Positions 44,442-53,266 of a stretch of 64,000 nucleotides of DNA are shown in pieces. The stretch covers positions 310,001 through 374,000 of the forward strand of contig NZ_CP010835.1 in NCBI RefSeq assembly GCF_001577775.1, written 5' to 3'. Position numbers and translations under genes: made by a program. Positions within the stretch are counted from its first letter, which is position 1. Each line of letters starts with the position of its first letter. The notes beneath the pieces are model-generated. The model made no database searches. It was not told where the DNA came from and saw nothing but the letters and a program-made list of their open reading frames with translations. This DNA is from Pyrococcus kukulkanii (GTDB lineage Archaea > Methanobacteriota_B > Thermococci > Thermococcales > Thermococcaceae).

Positions 44442-46055
44442 ATGGCTGAAGCTGTTTCCCAAACATTGGAGGATGCAATGAGGAGGAACCCCCACCTTAG
44501 GAAGTACGTTGAGCAGTTTAGGAAGAAGTATGGTAAAATCCCTGAGTTCCACGTTCAACTAAGTAGGGATATGAAGGAGATCCCTTATCCGAACATAATA
44601 TATCCAGTTGGTGATCCGATATTCATTCACATCTACGGTGACCCTCAGACCGAGAAGCAGTACATAGTTATTGAGCCCAGGATAGAGACGAGGGAAGAGG
44701 AAGAGAAGTACAGGCTAATAAAAGATAGAATCCTTGAGCTAGCCCCTAACAGGGATATACCGGAGGAACAGGAGGAGTTTGAGAGGTTTCTTGACTCGCT
44801 TTTTGAGGAGGCTGTTCTCTCCCTTGTTAAAGGTAGGAAGGGGATCACGATAACCAAGGAAGAGATGGAAAAGTTCCGTTACTTGATTAAGAGGGACATC
44901 ATCGGAATCGGTCCCCTCGAGCCTTTGGCGAGAGACCCGTACATCGAGGATATCCACATAATAGGTGCCCACTATGTTTCCCTGGTTCACAAGATATTCG
45001 AGCACCTACCAACGAACATAAGGTGGAAGGACAACGTTGAACTAGCTGATTACTTTAAGAACCTCTCCGAGAGAATTGGAAGGCCAGTGAGCGACAGGAA
45101 CCCAATAGTTGACGGTTCTCTTCCAGATGGATCGCGTATAAACATAATATACTCTCCCGATATCTCGTTGAAGGGTCCAAGTGCTACCATAAGAAAGTTC
45201 GCCGCAACACCACTGAGCATTACTCAGTTGGTTGCCTGGGGAACCATGAGTGCCGAGATTGCGGCATACCTTTGGCTCGCCATAGAGTACGGCATGAGTA
45301 TATTCGTGTGCGGTGAGACCGCCTCAGGTAAAACTACAACCCTTAACGCTATAATTCCATTCATAAAACCCGGTTCAAAGGTGTTCACCGCCGAGGATAC
45401 CCCCGAGGTTCAAGTACCCCATCCAACATGGCAAAGACTCGTGACGAGGGAGAGGGGTCCTGAGGAGAGCAGGGTAACGCTGTTCGACCTGCTTAAGGCA
45501 GCGTTAAGATCGAGGCCCAACTACATCATAGTCGGTGAGATCAGAGGTGCCGAGGGTGCAATTGCATTCCAGGCTATGCAGACAGGTCACCCGGTTATGA
45601 GTACTTTCCACGCCGGTGACGTTAAGAAGATGATCCAGCGTTTCACGGGTTCTCCAATAAACGTCCCGATAACCTTCATAGACAATCTTAACATCGCACT
45701 CTTCCAGCAGGCCGTTTACGTTAAGGGTAAGTTCCTCAGGAGGGTTCTTACGGTAGTTGAGATTGAAGGTTACTATGAGGAGCTCGGTGGAGTTGCCACG
45801 AGGAACGTCTTCGAGTGGGATCCAGTAAGTGACAAGCACATATTCAGGGGTATGAACAACTCCTACATCCTCGAGAGGAAGATAGCCGAGATTGCCGGTT
45901 ACGAGGATCCCAAGGATATCTACGATGAGCTCTTCCTTAGGGCGAGGATAATCCAGAGGATGGTTGAGTTGAAGATATTCAACTACTGGGACGTGTACAG
46001 GGAGATCAAGGCCTTCTACCAGAGGGGTATCGAGGGCCTGAGCTTCAGGCTGTGA
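44442..46055 (+). CDS. arlI: Archaellum motor ATPase ArlI
   Basis: About 537 residues of the type IV filament ATPase family. Walker A GETASGKTT starts at 291; the Asp box, Walker B (IIVGEIRG) and His box (MSTFHAGD) are all present. It powers both assembly and rotation. GGGTGGTGAGG sets ATG 44442; the frame from 44418 overlaps the arlH end. Confidence 0.95.
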   Translation: MAEAVSQTLEDAMRRNPHLRKYVEQFRKKYGKIPEFHVQLSRDMKEIPYPNIIYPVGDPIFIHIYGDPQTEKQYIVIEPRIETREEEEKYRLIKDRILELAPNRDIPEEQEEFERFLDSLFEEAVLSLVKGRKGITITKEEMEKFRYLIKRDIIGIGPLEPLARDPYIEDIHIIGAHYVSLVHKIFEHLPTNIRWKDNVELADYFKNLSERIGRPVSDRNPIVDGSLPDGSRINIIYSPDISLKGPSATIRKFAATPLSITQLVAWGTMSAEIAAYLWLAIEYGMSIFVCGETASGKTTTLNAIIPFIKPGSKVFTAEDTPEVQVPHPTWQRLVTRERGPEESRVTLFDLLKAALRSRPNYIIVGEIRGAEGAIAFQAMQTGHPVMSTFHAGDVKKMIQRFTGSPINVPITFIDNLNIALFQQAVYVKGKFLRRVLTVVEIEGYYEELGGVATRNVFEWDPVSDKHIFRGMNNSYILERKIAEIAGYEDPKDIYDELFLRARIIQRMVELKIFNYWDVYREIKAFYQRGIEGLSFRL

Positions 46056-46064
46056 GGTGATGCC

Positions 46065-47771
46065 ATGCCCGAGGAGAGGATCAGCATATTCGTCAAGGCA
46101 GACGTTGATCCAAAGGAGTACGTGAGGAAAATATTGATTCCGGGGTTAGCTGGCTCTGCTGTAATCTTTATAGTTATAAACGTCTTCAACAAGCTGATAG
46201 CTTTACCCACGGGGTTAAGGCTGTTCATGTATCTCATTCCCATAATCTTGGCATTGTACGTCGTTGCCTATCCTTACTTGATGGCTGACTCCAAGAGGAT
46301 AAGCATAAACTCCAAGCTGCCCTTCTTCATAACTTATTTTGCCGTACTCTCGACGAGCGAGATAGGTAGGAGTGACTTACTCAAGGTTCTCGCGAGCGAC
46401 CCAAAGCTTGGAGCAATAGCTAGTGAGTTGAAGAAGGTATACATAATAGTTGATAAGCTCCACCGCTCGATGCCCGAGGCATTTAGATTCCTCGCGAGGA
46501 GAACCCCAAGCAGGGTTTTTGCAGATTTCCTTGATAGGCTCGCATATTCTCTTGATAGCGGTGTCGAGCTTAAGGACTATTTATTCCAAGAGCAGCAAAC
46601 GGTCATGGACGACTTCCAGACATTTTACGAGGGTGCACTCTACGACCTTGACATCTTCAAGGAGATCTACGAGTCGATCATAATCTCGGTGGTATTCGCG
46701 GCGGCCTTCATAATCATTGGTCCCCTTATCACGGGACAAAATATAGGGAGGCTCGCCCTCTACCTAATCTTCCTGATCTTGGCTGCAGAGATAGGAACGC
46801 TACTCGTCATAAAGTACAGGATGCCCGAAGATCCCATATGGGCCGAGGTTAAGGTCAAGACCCCGAGGCAGGAGAAGATAAAGAGGGCTCTAATCATATC
46901 CATCGCGCTTATTCCAGTGGTTTTTCTTGTTTATATGGCCTTCATAAGGCCGAGGTTCTCCATTCCAACTCCGTTCGTGATAGCCCTAACATTGACTCCC
47001 CTAATATACGTTGGCAATGTCGTGAGGAAGGAGGAGGCCTCGATATTCAGGAAAGATGAGAACTTCCCGGCCTTCATAAGGAGCCTTGCCTCCTCCCTTG
47101 CGGCAAGTGGTGCATCCCTACTCTTGGTCTTGAAGTACCTTAGCGCCCATGACTTCGGAACACTAACCGAGGATATAAGGGCCCTCTACAGGAGGTTGGC
47201 CGTTAGAGTCGACTCCCAAAGGGCTTGGGACTTCTTCATAGCTGAAACTGGTAGCTGGCTTATCGGAATATTCTCGGAGATATTCAGGGAGAGCCTAAGG
47301 CTCGGTGCTGAACCGGACTACGTTGGTAAGGTCATAAGCAGGAACTTCGAGAGGTTAGTAAGGCTTAGGAGGAAGAGGCAGCAGAGTGTTTCAAACTTCA
47401 TCGGAATAATCCTCGGTTTAACTGGTGCATTCGCCTTCGCCTTAGCTGCATCGTTCCAGGTTGCAGTGTCAATTAACGATCTCTTCAGCAAGCTCCAGGT
47501 ACCAACCGAATACATTGGGGACATAATCCACGTTATTCCCCCATCAGGAATGCAACTGCTCACGATCTCCATGTTGGTCATGATGATAGCCCACTCCCTG
47601 CTTTCGGCCATGGCCATAAAGATTGCGGATGGTGGGCACATACTCGGCTCCCTCTACTACTTCGTAATCCTGCTTTGGGTCTTCGCTACTGGAATGTACG
47701 TAGGTCAGGAGTTGATGGGGAGGTTCATGCAGCTTGGCAGCGGTGAGTTAATACTACTCCTCGTGAGGTGA
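46065..47771 (+). CDS. arlJ: Archaellum membrane platform protein ArlJ
   Basis: A 568-residue polytopic protein with about nine transmembrane segments and two GspF-like cytoplasmic helical domains. It is the membrane platform on which ArlI works. GAGGTGATGCC precedes the ATG. The next gene overlaps its stop, so both are translationally coupled. Confidence 0.94.
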   Translation: MPEERISIFVKADVDPKEYVRKILIPGLAGSAVIFIVINVFNKLIALPTGLRLFMYLIPIILALYVVAYPYLMADSKRISINSKLPFFITYFAVLSTSEIGRSDLLKVLASDPKLGAIASELKKVYIIVDKLHRSMPEAFRFLARRTPSRVFADFLDRLAYSLDSGVELKDYLFQEQQTVMDDFQTFYEGALYDLDIFKEIYESIIISVVFAAAFIIIGPLITGQNIGRLALYLIFLILAAEIGTLLVIKYRMPEDPIWAEVKVKTPRQEKIKRALIISIALIPVVFLVYMAFIRPRFSIPTPFVIALTLTPLIYVGNVVRKEEASIFRKDENFPAFIRSLASSLAASGASLLLVLKYLSAHDFGTLTEDIRALYRRLAVRVDSQRAWDFFIAETGSWLIGIFSEIFRESLRLGAEPDYVGKVISRNFERLVRLRRKRQQSVSNFIGIILGLTGAFAFALAASFQVAVSINDLFSKLQVPTEYIGDIIHVIPPSGMQLLTISMLVMMIAHSLLSAMAIKIADGGHILGSLYYFVILLWVFATGMYVGQELMGRFMQLGSGELILLLVR

Positions 47772-47776
47772 GGGAA

Positions 47777-49723
47777 ATGAGAAAAGCACTCGCTGTAATA
47801 TTAATGCTAACTTTCCTTCCCCAGGTCCTTGCATCTTCGTTCATTGGCTGGGTGAGCTTGGGAGAGGGGATAACGTTTGGGAACGTTACCTTAGGATTCA
47901 TCGACGTTGACATGGGCGGGGAAGTTTACGTTCAGGAGGAGTTCAACGGATCCATAAGCTCGTACTCCATTTCATTGGGTGAGCTCTACAAATTTACCCA
48001 CTCCAATGTCACCGTACTTAGGGTCTTCTTAGGAGAGCCCCCGATGCTCTACGTTAATGCGACATTTCCCCCAATTTTCGTTGGCGAGAAAGTTGAGGTT
48101 GGTAACTTAACTTTGAAGGTTGATAATGTTAATGTGGACTCTTTTGAGGTTCTTGCCTCGTATAACGGTGAGGAGAAGACGTTTAAAGATACAAAGTTTG
48201 ACTTTGCCAACTACTCGATAACGATAACCCCAAGGCCCCTCCTGTTTAGGGGAGAGGTCAAGATAGGGGATAACGTTACGTATGGAGACCTTAGGCTTGA
48301 GATCAAGGGGATAAACATGACCCTTGTCAATAACAAAACCTCAAGCGTCATCTCCGTTGAATACAATGGTGAAGAATACAAGATCGAGGAAGGGGAAACG
48401 AAGGTAGTTGGTAAGTTCATAGTCAAGTACATCGGCTTCAGATGTGTCATGGTTAACAACATGTGCGATCCGAGGATATCCATCGAGGTCTACTTGAGGG
48501 CCCTTCAGATCAACGTTTCCTACGATCCATCGAGGGAATTCACGGTTTATGAAGGCAAGGATCACGCCATTGGCCCCTACATGGTGAGGGTGAAGGGCAT
48601 AGCTGATGGCGTAGCCTACATCTCCATCCTCAACTCCTGTCACGACGAGCTTAAGGACGGAGTGGTTAGGGCGAGTTCCCAATGGATAAGTCCGATGACT
48701 TACGACGGGATAAGCATTGGCCTGTTGAACACGAGTGAGGATTCGGGAGGTAAGAAAGCTACCTTCATAACCTTCTACAATCCAAGGGAGAAGCCAAGGT
48801 ACCTTGCCCTCCTAAACGTAACCGTTTTACCCCAGGAAAACTTTACTGCGCTCGTTCCTGGGGTTGTGAAGATAGTTGTTAAGAACGTAGGAACGAGTCC
48901 AGTTTATAATGCCCTCCTGACGTTCTCCCCAGGGGAAGGTTTTGATGTCCTTGGCGATAACGAGGCTTACATAGATAAACTTGATCCCGGAAAAGAAAAG
49001 ATCATTGAGCTTAGGGTTGTTCCATTAAGAAACGGGACGATTTCCCTGGGTAAAGCAGAAGTTGTGGCTCCTATTCCCTATCCTCTGGCTTGTGGTGGCC
49101 TTAAGGTGATTGGCTTTACATCAAATGAGCCAATCGTTAGGGTTAGTCCCGTAAGTGTTAACTTCGTTGTAACATCTCCAAGCGAGGTACCGGCGGGAAT
49201 GCCGTTTGATGTGAACTTCACCCTCAAAGCTCCAACGGGCTTCCTGGGGAACTTAACGCTGAAGCTTCCAAAGGGTATCGGCTTGATATCCCAGGGAGAG
49301 GTAATTGGTGGAGAAGTCAAGGTCCCGGTGATCCCAGGAAACTCAACGATAAAGCTTGTAGCCGTTACCCCGGGCAACTACACGCTAACCGGAGAGCTTG
49401 AGTCATTTGGTAAGGTTATCTATGGGATCAAATTCAACGTAACCGTCCTTAAGCCAAGTAATGAAGCTTCAGTTATCACGATTACGGAGACCAGGGAAGT
49501 TACTAAGACGATAAGCGTTGGTAACGTCACGAAGACAATGACAGTAACTCAGACGGTAACTACCACAACCCAGGTGACGAAGCAAGTCTCGGTAACCTTC
49601 ACCACAACGACAACGGTCAAAGAGGTGGTAACCAGGTGGAGTTGGCTGACCTTTATAATAGGAATAGCGATAGGGGCCGGGATAATAATCCTCATTGCTT
49701 GGATTCAGGCTCAGCGCTCTTAA
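47777..49723 (+). CDS. Large S-layer-like surface protein linked to the archaellum operon
   Basis: About 648 residues. Signal peptide (RKALAVILMLTFLPQVLA), a long beta-rich outer region with repeated S-layer/COG1361-like units, many sequons, a Thr/Val stalk (about 585-620) and a C-terminal membrane anchor (WLTFIIGIAIGAGIIILIAW) followed by a short tail. GAGGTGAGGGAA makes ATG 47777 the start. It directly follows arlJ without gap, so it is expressed with the motor; an archaellum envelope or anchor role is an inference. Confidence 0.75.
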   Translation: MRKALAVILMLTFLPQVLASSFIGWVSLGEGITFGNVTLGFIDVDMGGEVYVQEEFNGSISSYSISLGELYKFTHSNVTVLRVFLGEPPMLYVNATFPPIFVGEKVEVGNLTLKVDNVNVDSFEVLASYNGEEKTFKDTKFDFANYSITITPRPLLFRGEVKIGDNVTYGDLRLEIKGINMTLVNNKTSSVISVEYNGEEYKIEEGETKVVGKFIVKYIGFRCVMVNNMCDPRISIEVYLRALQINVSYDPSREFTVYEGKDHAIGPYMVRVKGIADGVAYISILNSCHDELKDGVVRASSQWISPMTYDGISIGLLNTSEDSGGKKATFITFYNPREKPRYLALLNVTVLPQENFTALVPGVVKIVVKNVGTSPVYNALLTFSPGEGFDVLGDNEAYIDKLDPGKEKIIELRVVPLRNGTISLGKAEVVAPIPYPLACGGLKVIGFTSNEPIVRVSPVSVNFVVTSPSEVPAGMPFDVNFTLKAPTGFLGNLTLKLPKGIGLISQGEVIGGEVKVPVIPGNSTIKLVAVTPGNYTLTGELESFGKVIYGIKFNVTVLKPSNEASVITITETREVTKTISVGNVTKTMTVTQTVTTTTQVTKQVSVTFTTTTTVKEVVTRWSWLTFIIGIAIGAGIIILIAWIQAQRS

Positions 49724-50618
49724 GCCCCCACCACTCGTATATTACGCTTCCATCTATCACCCCGTAAACGTCGATTCCATCAAGTGTGTAGTGGATAATT
49801 GGGCTTCCAATTATCTTAGCTATCTTCTTCAGGCTCTTCTCGTCGTTAACAAGAACCCTTGAGCTTATTCCCTTTGGTATTCCCTCTATTGCATTTATCT
49901 TCCTCTTCGGCCTGGGCTTCCAAAGTGCAAGGAGGGCTATTCCCGAAATTAGTGTCAATATAGGGAACACAACCCTTGCAGTCGAAACGTTCATGCCAAG
50001 TAGCTTATTGTTTACCGTACTCGTCTCAACGATGTTCCTCTTCTTCTCAAGCTCCGTGTTCTTGATGTAAGTTAACCCGCTCGTATCTTCAACTATCGGC
50101 ATTTCCTGAGAGAACTCACCTTCCCTTGTCCTGACCTTGGCGGTAACCTTGACCTCGTACTGAATCCTTGGAAGCTGTAGTGCCTCGGCGAGCTCTTTCC
50201 TTCTCTCCTTAATTTTTGTCAAGTTTACGCTGAAGCTTTGGCTAAAAGTTCCATTAAGTAGCTTTCCCTTAGTTGAGAACAAGGTTTCATTTACCAGGTA
50301 GATCTTGTCCTGCCCCTTGGTTACGTAGTATGAAGCCGTGCCGAGTATGTAGTATGAGCCGCTCTCACTAGGCTCTATGGAGTATGTGTAGTTCCCGTAT
50401 ATTGCCTCAAGTATCCTCGTTGGATAGTACTCTAGGCTCGCGATTCTCCCATAGACAGTATCGTTCGCTAAGTAAGCTGAGTGCTTGAGCTCTCCCCTTT
50501 GAATTACTTGCTCAATTAAGGTTGTCTTCTCGTACCCCTCGCTCTTTAAATAGGAGGCGAGGCTCATCGTGAGTAACAACACAAATATGGCCCCTATAAC
50601 GTACTCCTTCCTCATCAT
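49692..50618 (-). CDS. DUF5305 membrane protein of the pilus-like operon
   Basis: A 308-residue protein with an N-terminal membrane helix, an outer domain (about 30-205, sequons NYT, NET, NLT), a second helix near 215-235 (ARVVFPILTLISGIALLAL) and a cytoplasmic C-terminal domain. It fits DUF5305, often found near signal peptidases in archaea. Its start overlaps the upstream stop as ATGA. The tail overlaps the S-layer-like gene by 32 bp. Confidence 0.75.
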   Translation of the reverse strand: MMRKEYVIGAIFVLLLTMSLASYLKSEGYEKTTLIEQVIQRGELKHSAYLANDTVYGRIASLEYYPTRILEAIYGNYTYSIEPSESGSYYILGTASYYVTKGQDKIYLVNETLFSTKGKLLNGTFSQSFSVNLTKIKERRKELAEALQLPRIQYEVKVTAKVRTREGEFSQEMPIVEDTSGLTYIKNTELEKKRNIVETSTVNNKLLGMNVSTARVVFPILTLISGIALLALWKPRPKRKINAIEGIPKGISSRVLVNDEKSLKKIAKIIGSPIIHYTLDGIDVYGVIDGSVIYEWWGLKSAEPESKQ

Positions 50619-50989
50619 CCTTTACAACTCCTTCTATGGTGGTGACAGTGAGGAATACAGCATCCTTTTATCTTCGCTCCTCCTCCGTCCCACTCTGCCT
50701 TGATACAGTAAAATAAACATATATCAATCATTTTCTCATCTCCCGGCATCAACGTGAACTCTCTGGGTATCAAGCATGGAAAGCAGAAGACCCTGAAGTC
50801 AACGGGAACGTTCATATTGTTCGTAATGACAACGCTTCCGTTCTTTAAGCATTCAACGTCTATCAGGGGATCATTACCAATCTTTACGATGATCTCCCTT
50901 TCCGCGGTGTAGCTCCTGAACGTAGATGCAGAGCCCGAAATGGTTAAGGCGAGTGCTATGAGCAATATTCCAAATATTTTCCTAATCAT
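50615..50989 (-). CDS. Small secreted Cys/His-rich protein related to TasA-like subunits at its N-terminus
   Basis: A 124-residue protein with a signal peptide (MIRKIFGILLIALALTISGS) and, right after it, STFRSYTAERE, comparable to ANFRYFEASRD and ANFRDYNASRS of the two DUF1102 genes. It contains nine cysteines and ends in CCIPHCHHHRRSC, a likely metal or disulfide cluster. It is coupled by ATGA overlaps with its neighbours on both sides. A minor subunit or assembly adaptor is a reasonable guess. Confidence 0.65.
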   Translation of the reverse strand: MIRKIFGILLIALALTISGSASTFRSYTAEREIIVKIGNDPLIDVECLKNGSVVITNNMNVPVDFRVFCFPCLIPREFTLMPGDEKMIDICLFYCIKAEWDGGGAKIKGCCIPHCHHHRRSCKG

Positions 50990-51966
50990 TTCTTAGATCT
51001 CCTAACAGCTATTACCTCGGGTTCCCCGAGGAGTGGTTTTATCGCGAGCATGCCGAAGAACACCATTAGTCCCTCAATAATGAGGGGAAGGTGGGGCTCT
51101 ATTGAGTAAAGTCTCTCCACGATCGAGGGGGGTAGTATTGGGTAGTAGGAGTATACGCTTATCCTCTCCCTGTATACCCTCGTTTCCTCCGGAACCTCTA
51201 TCCTTATTGGAACTGAAATCTCTTCGTGACCTTTCAGCACGAAGGCCGTTCTATCCAGAACCTTCCCTTCAGCTATTATGAGCATTGGGATGTAACTTGG
51301 ATTACTTATGGTAACGTTCTTCTCAACCACGCTCCCAGGGAGGTACCAGCCCTCCTTTTGGCCTCCAGCTAGCGTAGAGGCGTAGGTTACATCTATTCCT
51401 CCCCAGCTCATCGAGCCTACAAAGATCATGGTCATCGCCAGCAAACCAGCGAGGCCAATATATACCTGTTCAGTCGTTATTACAACCCTTCTCTTTCTTC
51501 TTCTCTTTACTTCTGAATCCGAAACTATCGACAACAAACCTGCAACGCCGAGTAGAGCCATTCCGAGCGGTGAATTTACGTGCTTCCCGAGTCCCGGAAT
51601 CTTTACTGGTTTTCCCCGTACCGTTATCACCTTCCCAATTACTTGATCCCTTGGAATTGGCGGATTCTTGCCATCCTGCTGATCGGTGGCAACGTTATTG
51701 TCTCCTTTGGTTATGTAACCCTCTTCGGTTATCGCGTACACCCTGTGAACCGTCCACTTGCCCGAGAGGTTGAAGACTATTATATCACCAACATCCCCCT
51801 TGGATAGGGGATTTATGAAGAAGACGTCCCATCTCTTAAGGGTGGGATACATGCTATCGGAGTAAACGTATGAAACGAACACGGGCCTCCCTAAGAAGAA
51901 GCCAATTATCGACGGAATTACTAAGCTGAAGATAACAACTGAGAGCAAGATTTCGGAGGCCCTCAT
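50986..51966 (-). CDS. Signal peptidase I (S26B, SipW-like) with extra C-terminal domain
   Basis: A 326-residue membrane protease. The catalytic Ser is in SDSMYPTL, the His in TVHRVY and the Asp in TKGDNN, the Ser-His-Asp set of the archaeal/ER type. After about residue 150 there are further membrane helices and an outer beta domain (about 195-290), so it is twice the normal length. Position in the DUF1102 operon suggests a dedicated enzyme for the TasA-like precursors, like SipW for TasA. Confidence 0.85.
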   Translation of the reverse strand: MRASEILLSVVIFSLVIPSIIGFFLGRPVFVSYVYSDSMYPTLKRWDVFFINPLSKGDVGDIIVFNLSGKWTVHRVYAITEEGYITKGDNNVATDQQDGKNPPIPRDQVIGKVITVRGKPVKIPGLGKHVNSPLGMALLGVAGLLSIVSDSEVKRRRKRRVVITTEQVYIGLAGLLAMTMIFVGSMSWGGIDVTYASTLAGGQKEGWYLPGSVVEKNVTISNPSYIPMLIIAEGKVLDRTAFVLKGHEEISVPIRIEVPEETRVYRERISVYSYYPILPPSIVERLYSIEPHLPLIIEGLMVFFGMLAIKPLLGEPEVIAVRRSKK

Positions 51967-52009
51967 GGCTTAAACCACCAAGATTTAAAAAGAAGGGACA
52001 AAAGTCCCT

Positions 52010-52546
52010 TCATTGAGTACATTCACCTGCTACGGCGTTTATATCGATCTGAATTTGCTGGCCTCCAAGTCCCTGGCCTGTAGTGTTAAAGATCATTCCT
52101 ATCTTTACTGGACTTCCATGGTATACCGTAACCTTAATGGTTTCTGCTGGGCCCGCTGTTGGATTGTCAAATGAACCTGCGAATAGTTTAACTCCTCCAC
52201 CCTCGTCGGCCTTTAAGGTTACGCAGATTGGGTAATCCTCATCGGCATTTTCCCATAGCTCGTTGCTGACCTCAAACATTTCCTCAAACACGTAGATGCT
52301 GTCAGGGCTGAGGCCGGCTCCATATCCTGGGTACTGGGGGTGGTTTGACGATATCTCAACGGTCATTTTTCCATTGTTCATGTAAACATAGGGCTGTAGT
52401 GGCGTAAGGTCAATTAGCTCAGTATCATCCGACACTATGGCAACATTCACATCCCTACTTGCCTCAAAGTACCTGAAGTTGGCTCCAGCGCCAACCGCTA
52501 ACATTAGCCCTGCAAAGAACAGGGCAAACCCAAATAACTTATTCAT
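52010..52546 (-). CDS. DUF1102/TasA-like surface subunit 2
   Basis: A 178-residue secreted protein: signal peptide (to about 22, LAVGAGA), then NFRYFEASRDVNVAIVSDD and a beta-rich domain with DDTELIDLTPLQPY. It shares this pattern with the next gene (52563-53165). DUF1102 is an archaeal family comparable to TasA/camelysin, members of which form donor-strand filaments (AbpA-type bundling pili). Filament formation here is an inference. Confidence 0.8.
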   Translation of the reverse strand: MNKLFGFALFFAGLMLAVGAGANFRYFEASRDVNVAIVSDDTELIDLTPLQPYVYMNNGKMTVEISSNHPQYPGYGAGLSPDSIYVFEEMFEVSNELWENADEDYPICVTLKADEGGGVKLFAGSFDNPTAGPAETIKVTVYHGSPVKIGMIFNTTGQGLGGQQIQIDINAVAGECTQ

Positions 52547-52562
52547 TTCTCATACCTCCTTT

Positions 52563-53165
52563 TCACGGCTGCCCGCACTTGCCCGCTAAGTAAGCAGGCT
52601 CAGTGCCAAGCCTGTATGCCTTAATAACTATATCTCCAGTCCAAACATCTCCTGGGCTGTCTCCATTGGCTGATAGATCAACCCCTATCTTGACCATGTC
52701 GTTGTGGGGAACTACGAAACAAACCCAATCTCTTGCTGAGTCACTGGCTGATGCCGGAGTTCCATCGTATGCTGCATATACGTTTCCATCTGCTCCATAC
52801 AGCTCTATATGGCTGTTAGTGGACTTAATCTCTACTACGATATCCATGTCTTCCCAAAGGTGGTTGCTAACCCCGAAAACCTCGTCGAAGTTGTACTCTG
52901 CACTTGGGCTAATTCCGTCACCGTACCCTGGGTAGTTGGGGTTGTTTGGTGAGAAGTCAATAACTAACTTTCCAGTGGTTTCGTTGATGTACGAGTATGG
53001 CTGGATTGGTGTTAGGTCGATTAGCTCAGTGTCATCAGTTACTACGTCCCAATGGACGCTTCTGCTTGCGTTGTAGTCTCTAAAATTGGCCCCAGCCCCG
53101 AGAACGAGGCCGAATATGGCCACTAAGCCAAATATGGCAAGTCCAAATTTATTCACTTTCTCCAT
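52563..53165 (-). CDS. DUF1102/TasA-like surface subunit 1
   Basis: About 200 residues, with signal peptide, ANFRDYNASRSVHWDVVTDD and DDTELIDLTPIQPYSYINE. It is a paralog of the 52010-52546 protein and lies 16 bp before it, the first structural gene of the operon. ATG 53165 is preferred over GTG 53171. Its promoter (minus-strand CTATATAC at 53218-53227) is flanked by two palindromes. Confidence 0.8.
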   Translation of the reverse strand: MEKVNKFGLAIFGLVAIFGLVLGAGANFRDYNASRSVHWDVVTDDTELIDLTPIQPYSYINETTGKLVIDFSPNNPNYPGYGDGISPSAEYNFDEVFGVSNHLWEDMDIVVEIKSTNSHIELYGADGNVYAAYDGTPASASDSARDWVCFVVPHNDMVKIGVDLSANGDSPGDVWTGDIVIKAYRLGTEPAYLAGKCGQP

Positions 53166-53178
53166 CTCCACTCATTCT

Positions 53179-53197
53179 GGGCCTCATGATGAGACCC
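53179..53197. promoter_or_regulatory. Palindrome in the leader of the TasA-like operon
   Basis: GGG-C-CTCAT-G-ATGAG-A-CCC is a 19-bp palindrome with one mismatched pair (53179-53197). It covers the expected transcription start of the minus-strand operon, 14 bp upstream of ATG 53165. The matching layout with a second palindrome upstream of the TATA box suggests a repressor or a looped complex. Confidence 0.45.
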
Positions 53198-53247
53198 AAT
53201 CATGGATTTGGCTGACCTTGTATATAGGTAGTTCCGAATTAAAATCT

Positions 53248-53266
53248 TGGTAATGGGTAATTACCA
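53248..53266. promoter_or_regulatory. Palindrome upstream of the TasA-like operon promoter
   Basis: TGGTAAT (53248-53254) and ATTACCA (53260-53266) are perfect arms around GGGTA. The element overlaps the stop codon of the HTH regulator gene and lies about 25 bp upstream of the operon TATA box on the minus strand. Confidence 0.45.

Noticed and set aside
43953-44558. 201-codon minus-strand frame across arlH/arlI
   Set aside because: Both arlH and arlI are clear in the plus frames; this is a shadow frame.
53186-53215. ATGATGA followed by CTGA as a possible second C/D box RNA
   Set aside because: There is no C' and second D box in range, and the motif is better explained by the palindrome 53179-53197.
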